Positions 56,540 through 64,000 of a stretch of DNA of 64,000 bases are shown in pieces. Location: the NCBI GenBank assembly GCA_014653985.1, contig JACWDT010000001.1, positions 372,001-436,000 of the forward strand, read 5' to 3'. This DNA comes from Pelagibacterales bacterium SAG-MED22 (lineage in GTDB: Bacteria > Pseudomonadota > Alphaproteobacteria > Pelagibacterales > Pelagibacteraceae). The notes below the pieces were generated by a model that was not told the DNA's origin, ran no database searches, and was given only the letters and a program-made list of their open reading frames with translations. How positions within the stretch are numbered: position 1 is the first letter of the stretch; each line of letters begins with the position of its first letter. A program made the position numbers and the translations under genes.

Positions 56540-58111
56540 ATGAGCAGCAAAGATAGAGTTATAATTTTTGATACCACTATGCGAGATGGTGAGCAATCAC
56601 CAGGGGCATCGATGAGTTTGGAGGAAAAAATTCAAATAGCAAGAGTATTTGATGAATTAGGAATAGATATTATTGAAGCGGGGTTTCCGATTGCATCACC
56701 TGGAGATTTTGAAGCAGTAACTGAAGTTAGTAAGATTTTAAAAAAATCTATTCCAGCAGGTTTATCTAGACATTCTAAAAAAGATATTGATAGAGCTTAT
56801 GAAGCTTTAAAACATGCTCCAAGATTTAGAATCCATACATTTATTTCTACAAGTCCTCTTCATATGAAACACAAATTAAATATGTCACCGGAAGATGTTT
56901 ACGAGTCTATTGGACAGCATGTAGCTTATGCAAGAAAATTTACTGATGATGTTGAATGGTCTTGTGAAGATGGCACAAGAACTGATATGGATTTTATGTG
57001 TAAGACAGTAGAGCTTGCTATTAAAAATGGAGCAACAACAATAAATATACCTGATACAGTTGGTTACACTATTCCATCTGAGTTCACAAAGATTATTGAA
57101 ACATTATTAAATAAAGTTCCAAATATAGATAAAGCAATTTTATCTACGCACTGTCATAATGATTTAGGTTTAGCAGTAGCAAATTCTTTAGCAGGAGTTC
57201 AGGCTGGTGCAAGACAAATTGAATGTACTATTAATGGTCTAGGAGAAAGAGCTGGAAATGCAGCACTTGAGGAAGTTGTAATGGCAATTAAAACAAGACC
57301 TGACTTAATGCCTTATGAAACAGGAATTAATACAACACTTCTTAGTAAAGCATCTAAAATTGTATCAAACGCAACAGGATTTCCAGTACAATATAATAAA
57401 GCAATTGTAGGAAAAAATGCTTTTGCTCACGAAGCGGGCATCCATCAAGATGGTATGCTTAAAAATAGACAAACTTATGAAATTATGACACCTGAAAGTG
57501 TTGGGGTTAAACAAACCTCATTAGTGATGGGTAAACACTCAGGCAGACATGCTTTCAAGGATAAATTAAATAGTCTAGGGTATCCTGATTTAACCGATGA
57601 CGTTGTTGGTAATGCTTTCGCTAAGTTTAAAGTTTTAGCAGACAAAAAAAAACATGTTTATGATGAAGATATTATTGCGCTTATAGACGATAGTCTAATT
57701 ATTGACAACAAAGTTAATGCAATTAGTCTTAAATCTTTAAAAGTTTTTGCTGGAACTGGTGAACCTCAAAGAGCCGAAATGACTTTGAATGTATATGGAG
57801 ATGTTAAACAAGCATCTGAAACTGGAGATGGTCCAGTTGATGCAATATTTAAATGTATTAAAACACTATTTCCTCATGATGTTAATTTACAATTGTATCA
57901 AGTGCATGCTGTAACCGAGGGAACTGATGCTCAAGCTACAGTAAGTGTTAAAATTGAGGAAAAGGGAAAAACTACAGTTGGGCAGGCTGCTGATACTGAT
58001 ACACTAGTAGCATCAGCAAATGCTTATATTAATTCATTAAATAAAATGATTATAAAACGTGATAAAACTGCTCCAATGGAGCAAGAAAGCCAAAAGGTAA
58101 GAGGTATATAG
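56540..58111 (+). CDS. leuA: 2-isopropylmalate synthase
   Basis: A 523-residue enzyme committing 2-ketoisovalerate to leucine. The TIM barrel begins VIIFDTTMRDGEQSPGASM. Metal-binding STHCHNDLGLAVANSLAG is near residues 199-216, and CTINGLGERAGNAALEEVVM follows. GIHQDGMLKNRQTYEIMTPESVG leads to the C-terminal allosteric domain (about 395-500) that binds leucine. It is placed after ilvBNC, so branched-chain synthesis is grouped. mreB starts directly after its stop. Confidence 0.97.
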   Translation: MSSKDRVIIFDTTMRDGEQSPGASMSLEEKIQIARVFDELGIDIIEAGFPIASPGDFEAVTEVSKILKKSIPAGLSRHSKKDIDRAYEALKHAPRFRIHTFISTSPLHMKHKLNMSPEDVYESIGQHVAYARKFTDDVEWSCEDGTRTDMDFMCKTVELAIKNGATTINIPDTVGYTIPSEFTKIIETLLNKVPNIDKAILSTHCHNDLGLAVANSLAGVQAGARQIECTINGLGERAGNAALEEVVMAIKTRPDLMPYETGINTTLLSKASKIVSNATGFPVQYNKAIVGKNAFAHEAGIHQDGMLKNRQTYEIMTPESVGVKQTSLVMGKHSGRHAFKDKLNSLGYPDLTDDVVGNAFAKFKVLADKKKHVYDEDIIALIDDSLIIDNKVNAISLKSLKVFAGTGEPQRAEMTLNVYGDVKQASETGDGPVDAIFKCIKTLFPHDVNLQLYQVHAVTEGTDAQATVSVKIEEKGKTTVGQAADTDTLVASANAYINSLNKMIIKRDKTAPMEQESQKVRGI

Positions 58112-59146
<1,035 letters not shown>

Positions 59147-59151
59147 AAAAG

Positions 59152-60000
59152 ATGGCTACAGGCAGAGACGATTTTGTAATTGCCTTTAGATCAGCTTTTT
59201 TAAAAAAAAAAGATAAACAAAAATTCTCATTACTTAGCTTAATCATATTATCTATAATTGTAATCATTTTAAGCAATATTAATTTCAAACCTATTCAATT
59301 TGTGAAAATAGGTATTAATGAAATTATTTATAGATCTTCATATATAGCATCTAAGCCCGAGAATTATTTACAGGAATTAACTCTTAAGATCAAAAATCAT
59401 ATAAATTTATTTGAAAACTATAAAGATATAAAATTAGAACTAGAAAATTTAAAACAAGAAAAAGTAACAAACAATTTTTTAAAATCAGAAAATGAAAAGT
59501 TGAGAAATCTTATTAACGAAAATATAAATTCCGATGAAATATTAGCAAAAGTTTTAATTGATCGAGAAAGCCCTTTCCTAAAATCTATTATTTTAAATAA
59601 AGGAACAAAAGATAATGTAAAAATGGGAATGGCAATAATAGATGGTGTTTATCTCGTAGGCCAAATAATTGAGGTTAATTACACTAATTCTAGAGCCTTA
59701 TTGTTATCTGATCTTAATAGTAAAATACCTTCAGTTTTAGCTCCACAAAATATTCAAGCAGTGCTTTCAGGCACTGGAAAAAATTATGGAATAATTGAGC
59801 ACACTAAAGATGATATAGAAGAAGACTTAAAAGATCAGGATGTAATAATTTATACCTCAGGACTTGGTGGCCTTTTTAAACCTGGGATACCAATTGGAAA
59901 AATTTCTAAATATACCAATAATAAGGTAGAGTTTTTTTCAGATTTTACTCAATTAGATTATGTAAAAATAACATCATTCACTTTTGGAGATACAAAATAA
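59152..60000 (+). CDS. mreC: Rod-shape determining protein MreC
   Basis: A 282-residue bitopic protein: cytoplasmic N-terminus, helix at about residues 25-41 (LLSLIILSIIVIILSNI), coiled coil (KLELENLKQEKVTNNFLKSENEKLRNLI), then the two beta-barrel periplasmic domain with VLIDRESPFLKSIILNKGTKDNVKMGMAIID and IYTSGLGGLFKPGIPIGKI. It links MreB to PBP2. It shares a one-base overlap with mreD. Confidence 0.93.
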   Translation: MATGRDDFVIAFRSAFLKKKDKQKFSLLSLIILSIIVIILSNINFKPIQFVKIGINEIIYRSSYIASKPENYLQELTLKIKNHINLFENYKDIKLELENLKQEKVTNNFLKSENEKLRNLINENINSDEILAKVLIDRESPFLKSIILNKGTKDNVKMGMAIIDGVYLVGQIIEVNYTNSRALLLSDLNSKIPSVLAPQNIQAVLSGTGKNYGIIEHTKDDIEEDLKDQDVIIYTSGLGGLFKPGIPIGKISKYTNNKVEFFSDFTQLDYVKITSFTFGDTK

Positions 60001-60518
60001 TGGCTTCTCTTAATAAAAGTAATTTTCTAAAAGCATCAGCATCTTATTTGCCCTTAATAATTTTATTTATTTCTGTTTTTAACGAATTTGATTTTAATTA
60101 TTTAAAAATTGAAAATTTTTCATTTAATTTCGTATATATTTTAGTTTTTTATTGGACCTTAAGAAATCCTGATAGCTTAGGATACTTTTCTATATTTGTG
60201 GCAGGGATTGTTAATGATGTCGTCGTAGGTATTCCTATTGGTATAAGTAGTTTATGTTACTTGATACTATGTGCAGTTACAGCCTACATAAGAAATATTA
60301 CTTTAAGCCCAAACTTTGTTAAAGATTGGTTTTCATTACTATTTACAATGGTCTTAATCAATTCGATTCAAGTTATTATTATAGACTTGATATTTTTAAT
60401 TGAAATTAGCTATATGAGCTATGTCGTTAATTCCGGATTTACTTTTCTTTTTTATCCAATGTTTTTTTTAATATTTAATGCGTTAAGCCAAATAATTTAC
60501 CAAAAAAAAAATGATTAA
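60000..60518 (+). CDS. mreD: Rod-shape determining protein MreD
   Basis: A 172-residue hydrophobic protein with about five helices. YILVFYWTLRNPDSLGYFSIFVAGIVNDVVVGIPIGISSLCYLIL (about residues 46-90) is the family core (the 'P...g...aF..GLl.D...g..lG...l' pattern). Position between mreC and mrdA confirms the call. It overlaps mrdA by 8 bases. Confidence 0.88.
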   Translation: MASLNKSNFLKASASYLPLIILFISVFNEFDFNYLKIENFSFNFVYILVFYWTLRNPDSLGYFSIFVAGIVNDVVVGIPIGISSLCYLILCAVTAYIRNITLSPNFVKDWFSLLFTMVLINSIQVIIIDLIFLIEISYMSYVVNSGFTFLFYPMFFLIFNALSQIIYQKKND

Positions 60519-62415
60519 AGAAAACTTAGCGATCAGAAAATCAGATGTAATAAACAGAAGAATGTTTATTATTGGCGCTGCAAAAATAGTTGTTTTTGCA
60601 GGAATTGTTGCCAGACTATTTTCACTTCAAATAAATGAAAATAAAAAATATCTAACACTTTCTGATAAAAATAGAATTAGAGAATGGAAGCTTCCACCTA
60701 CAAGAGGAAACATTGTTGATTACTTTGGAAATATAATCGCAGGTAATTTAAAAGTTTATCAACTACATATTATACCTGAACAAGTTGAAAACTTTAATTA
60801 TCTATTACTGAGATTAAAAACACTTTTAAATTTAAGTGATAAAAAAATTCAGAAAATAACAAAATTAAAAAATCAGCTAAAGCCCTGGGATAGTATAATT
60901 GTATCTGAGAATTTAAGCTGGAGCCAATTCTTAAAGGTTAATAATTATTTATATGATTTGGTTGGTGCAAAACCTGTAATGACAATTTCAAGAAATTATC
61001 CATTTAGCGAAATGTATACTCATGTTTTAGGTTACGTAAGTCAGCCAAATGAAGAGGAAATATTAGCAAATGAGATAGTAAAAGAAAGATTTGTTCCAGG
61101 TATGAAAATTGGAAAGCTAGGATTGGAGAAAACGCTAGAAAAACAACTAATTGGAACTAATGCGATACAAAGATATGAGGTAAATGCTTATGGAAAAAGA
61201 ATTAATCAACTCGAATATCAAAAAGGACTTCAGGGCAAAAAAATTAGATTAACCGTAGATACCGAAGTACAAAAACTCTCAGCCCAATTGCTCTTGAATA
61301 AGGCAGGATCAATAAGTGTAATGGATATTTATACAGGAGACATAATTGCTATGTACTCGTCACCCTCTTACGATCCAAATTTATTTTTGTTTGGTATCAG
61401 TCAGGATGAATGGCAACTCATTAGAAATAATCCACTAAAACCTTTGATTAATAAAACTCTTTCTGGGCTTTATTCACCTGGTTCCACAATAAAACCTATC
61501 GTGGCACTTTCTGCTTTGGAAAATAATATTGTTAATCCTAATTTTAAGGTCAAGTGCACTGGCAAAACAGAATTATATGGCCAAACGTTTCACTGCTGGA
61601 AGGAAAAAGGACATGGATTTGTTAGTTTAAAAAATGCAATGAAACAATCTTGTGATACTTATTTTTATGAAGTTGCAAGACTATTAGGTGTCGATCGATT
61701 AAATGTTACAGCTAAAAAATTTGGCTTAGGAGAAAAAGTATTGGGAGAATATTTTGATAATGAAAAAAGTGGTTTATTTCCAAATACAAATTGGAAAAGA
61801 AATAATCTTGGAAGAGGATGGGTATTAGGGGAGACATTAATTACAGGAATTGGACAAGGATACATTCAAACCACACCTCTTCAATTATGTTTAATGACTG
61901 CTCAAATTGCAAATGGTGGATATAAAATTAAACCCAAGATTATAGTAAATGATGATCCATTAAGTTTAGAAAATGCAAAAACTGCAATGGAACTCCAGTC
62001 TTTGCAAACACCTAACACAAAATTATTTAACGATCAAAAAAATATTAAAATAGTTCAAGAAGCAATGTTTAGCTCTACAAATGAGCAATTTGGTACTTCT
62101 TATAGATCCAGAATTGAAGATACGAAATATCAATTTGCAGGTAAAACTGGAACTGCTCAAGTTAAAAGAATTAGTAAAAGAGAAAGAGAACTTGATCTAA
62201 AATTAGAACAAATACCTTATAAGGATAGAGATCATGCACTTTATGTTGCTTATGGTCCATATAAAAATCCAAGATATGCATTAAGTATAATTGTTGAACA
62301 CGGTGGTTCAGGCAGTAAAGCTGCTGCTCCGATGGCAAAAGAATTGTTTAAATTAATAATTGATAGGGACGAACTTAGAGACAAGCAATCTAACTTCGAA
62401 AATATAAATATCTAA
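60511..62415 (+). CDS. mrdA: Penicillin-binding protein 2 (peptidoglycan transpeptidase)
   Basis: A 634-residue class B PBP. One N-terminal helix (MFIIGAAKIVVFAGIVARLFSLQI), the PBP dimerisation domain with PPTRGNIVDYFGNIIAGN, and the transpeptidase domain with catalytic SPGSTIKP (S325, K328), QSCDTYFYEV (SxN-type motif as SCD) and KTGTAQV. It crosslinks the lateral wall with RodA. One-base overlap with rodA. Confidence 0.96.
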   Translation: MIKENLAIRKSDVINRRMFIIGAAKIVVFAGIVARLFSLQINENKKYLTLSDKNRIREWKLPPTRGNIVDYFGNIIAGNLKVYQLHIIPEQVENFNYLLLRLKTLLNLSDKKIQKITKLKNQLKPWDSIIVSENLSWSQFLKVNNYLYDLVGAKPVMTISRNYPFSEMYTHVLGYVSQPNEEEILANEIVKERFVPGMKIGKLGLEKTLEKQLIGTNAIQRYEVNAYGKRINQLEYQKGLQGKKIRLTVDTEVQKLSAQLLLNKAGSISVMDIYTGDIIAMYSSPSYDPNLFLFGISQDEWQLIRNNPLKPLINKTLSGLYSPGSTIKPIVALSALENNIVNPNFKVKCTGKTELYGQTFHCWKEKGHGFVSLKNAMKQSCDTYFYEVARLLGVDRLNVTAKKFGLGEKVLGEYFDNEKSGLFPNTNWKRNNLGRGWVLGETLITGIGQGYIQTTPLQLCLMTAQIANGGYKIKPKIIVNDDPLSLENAKTAMELQSLQTPNTKLFNDQKNIKIVQEAMFSSTNEQFGTSYRSRIEDTKYQFAGKTGTAQVKRISKRERELDLKLEQIPYKDRDHALYVAYGPYKNPRYALSIIVEHGGSGSKAAAPMAKELFKLIIDRDELRDKQSNFENINI

Positions 62416-63539
62416 TGTATCAAAGAAATAGATTAAATTCAGAACTTTCATTTTTTCAAAAAATTAAAGAAATAGATTATACATTGTTGATTTGCATTAT
62501 TTTATTATCAATAATAAGTTTACTAGTGATGTACTCCACGGATGGCGGTGAGGTGCTTTACCATACCAAAAGTCATTTTAGTAAACTGGTAGTTTTTTTT
62601 CCTCTAATGATTTTAATTGCATTCTTCAACATTAGACATTGGCATACTTTTGGATATATATTTTATTTCTTAATCATTCTTTTATTATTTTACGTTTCGT
62701 TTTTTGGTCTTAAAGCATCAGGTTCACAGAGATGGATGGATTTATATTTATTTGTTCTTCAGCCTTCTGAGTTAATGAAAATTGCTGTTATCCTGTGTCT
62801 TGCAAAATACTACCATCGAATAAAAATTGAAAATGTAAATACTTTTACAAGCATCACGCTAGTTTTATCAATTATACTTGTACCAATTATATTAGTAATT
62901 TCCCAACCTGATCTTGGAACGTCGGTATTAATTGCATTGAGTGGTTTAATAATTTTGTGGTTAGGAGGAGTAAAAATTAAATATTTTGTATATTCATTTA
63001 TAACTTTTCTTATTTCTCTACCCTTCATTATTTCATTCTTAAAACCCTATCAAAAACTAAGAATATTAACATTTTTAGATCCAGATAGAGATCCTTTAGG
63101 GGCAGGTTACCAAATTATCCAATCTAAAATTGCAATTGGATCGGGTGGATTAGAAGGTAAAGGATTTTTAAAAGGCACACAAAGTTATCTTGATTTTTTA
63201 CCAGAAAAACATACGGATTTTATTTTTACTTTATTTTCAGAGGAATTCGGTTTCATAGGATCTGTTGGTCTTTTAATTCTTTATACAATAATAATATTTA
63301 GAATTATTCGTATTGGAGCATTATCAAGAAGTAATTTTTCTAAATTATTTTGTTTTGGTTTTGCATTTTCAATTTTTATTTATATCGTAGTAAATCTATC
63401 AATGGTTTTAGGCTTACTGCCAATTGTTGGTTCACCACTGCCCATTATGTCATATGGGGGCTCTTCAATGTTAGCTACTATGATAGGTTTTGGTATTGTT
63501 CTGAGTGCAAAAATTAATCGTAAACAAACAATTGCTTAA
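62415..63539 (+). CDS. rodA: Peptidoglycan glycosyltransferase RodA
   Basis: A 374-residue SEDS-family polymerase with about ten helices. Motifs: MYSTDGGEVLYHTKSHFSKL, GSQRWMDLYLFVLQPSELMKIAVILCLAKYYH near residues 96-132, SQPDLGTSVLIALSGL, and near the C-terminus VGSPLPIMSYGGSSMLATMIGFGIVLS. It polymerises lipid II with PBP2. Last gene of the mre operon in the window. Confidence 0.96.
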   Translation: MYQRNRLNSELSFFQKIKEIDYTLLICIILLSIISLLVMYSTDGGEVLYHTKSHFSKLVVFFPLMILIAFFNIRHWHTFGYIFYFLIILLLFYVSFFGLKASGSQRWMDLYLFVLQPSELMKIAVILCLAKYYHRIKIENVNTFTSITLVLSIILVPIILVISQPDLGTSVLIALSGLIILWLGGVKIKYFVYSFITFLISLPFIISFLKPYQKLRILTFLDPDRDPLGAGYQIIQSKIAIGSGGLEGKGFLKGTQSYLDFLPEKHTDFIFTLFSEEFGFIGSVGLLILYTIIIFRIIRIGALSRSNFSKLFCFGFAFSIFIYIVVNLSMVLGLLPIVGSPLPIMSYGGSSMLATMIGFGIVLSAKINRKQTIA

Positions 63540-63605
63540 TATTACATTACAAACTAGCATAATTTGTCACTCTTAATTTTTTATTGATTGATAGTATAAG
63601 AAGCG

Positions 63606-64000
63606 ATGAGTAAAAATATTAAAATAGGAATAGTGGGCGCTGGTATACAAGGCGTTTCCAATGCTTTGTTTTTACAAAAAAAAGGTTTTCACGTAACTAT
63701 TTTTGATAGAGATAACCCAGGTGCTCAAGCTGCATCTTATGGAAACGCAGGACATTTTTCTCCATATGCGTCTGTACCAATTAACAGACCAGATGTATTA
63801 ACAGATGTACCGGCAATGCTCATGAGTTCCTCTGGTCCATTAGCATTAAAATGGAACTATGTTCCCAAAATGATTCCATGGTTTTTAAAATTTATCATGA
63901 ACTCAACAACTAATAAAATGATGCATACAGCAAAAAATATGCATCAAATTTTAGATCTAGCCTTACCAGCCTATGATGAACTATTCGATGAAATAGATCT
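63606..64000 (+). CDS. FAD-dependent oxidoreductase, DadA (D-amino acid dehydrogenase) family, N-terminal part
   Basis: A frame open to the right edge, 131 residues visible. The dinucleotide motif IGIVGAGIQGVSNALFLQKKGFHVTIFDRD at about residues 7-36 and SYGNAGHFSPYASVPINRPDV at 44-64 match the DadA / glycine oxidase group. The substrate is open (D-amino acid or N-methyl amino acid). It starts 66 bases after rodA on the same strand; the gap contains no clear promoter or terminator. Confidence 0.8.
   Translation, partial: MSKNIKIGIVGAGIQGVSNALFLQKKGFHVTIFDRDNPGAQAASYGNAGHFSPYASVPINRPDVLTDVPAMLMSSSGPLALKWNYVPKMIPWFLKFIMNSTTNKMMHTAKNMHQILDLALPAYDELFDEID

Noticed and set aside
63540-63605. Promoter ahead of the terminal oxidoreductase gene
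   Set aside because: TTGTCA and TATAAG words occur, but their spacing does not fit a single promoter convincingly.

Overview
The window looks like a stretch of chromosome from a free-living marine alphaproteobacterium of the SAR11 / Candidatus Pelagibacter type. This rests on the strongly AT-rich coding sequence full of A/T homopolymers, the very short or negative gaps between genes, and alphaproteobacterial gene neighbourhoods (tkt-gap-pgk-fba, DUF4164-zapA, yebC-ruvC-tolQRAB-pal-cpoB-tilS-ftsH-folP-glmM, rpoH next to rluD, split pntAA/pntAB/pntB). It also carries a permuted two-piece tmRNA. No species name can be fixed from the sequence alone. Almost everything is core housekeeping; I see no prophage, insertion sequence, CRISPR array or integrase.

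Layout. 1-4007 (+): the end of a sugar-nucleotide epimerase, L36, a tiny aa3-type oxidase subunit, the three-gene proton-translocating transhydrogenase and a transaldolase-like aldolase. 4012-12989 (-): a methyltransferase, initiator tRNA, S21, a DUF1013/TrcR regulator, L31, an inositol-monophosphatase-like protein, EF-P, ThiE, and the central-carbon block fba-pgk-gap-tkt. 13041-28875 (+): ZapA and its coiled-coil partner, 5-FCL, YmdB-like phosphoesterase, YebC, an atypical RuvC-like resolvase, the Tol-Pal system, TilS, FtsH, FolP, GlmM, ThiD and PurA. 28872-33338 (-): RpoH, RluD, a two-gene ABC exporter and Sua5, with a + strand tRNA-Arg. 33356-39133: XseB-IspA-Dxs, AroC, PdxH and a long-chain polyprenyl synthase. 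39248-45657 (+): S49 peptidase, both GlyRS subunits and pyruvate phosphate dikinase. 45658-46724: the one accessory-looking stretch, with a small lipoprotein gene and tmRNA on the minus strand. 46725-63539: ThyX, Mrp, HflK-HflC-DUF2065-DegP-MiaA, IlvB-IlvN-IlvC, LeuA, and the MreBCD-PBP2-RodA rod-shape operon. The window ends inside an FAD-dependent amino-acid oxidoreductase.

How it fits together. Pgk, Gap, class I Fba, Tkt and PpdK give a reversible, probably largely gluconeogenic trunk. PntAA/AB/B supplies NADPH. Dxs, IspA and the polyprenyl synthase feed quinone and carrier-lipid synthesis. GlmM, MreBCD, PBP2, RodA and Tol-Pal make and constrict the cell envelope. FtsH, HflK/C, DegP, RpoH and tmRNA handle protein quality. 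ThiE and ThiD are present without other thiamine genes in the window.

Most noteworthy: (i) the permuted tmRNA at about 46425-46682 (-), and an exact 25-base copy of its 3'-terminal GNRA-capped hairpin about 750 bases away on the other side of the lipoprotein gene, as if a cassette had entered the tmRNA 3' end; (ii) the canonical ruv position holding only a short phage-type RuvC-like nuclease with no ruvA, ruvB or ybgC beside it; (iii) an initiator tRNA with a variant anticodon-stem signature; (iv) several convergent gene pairs that abut or overlap tail to tail.
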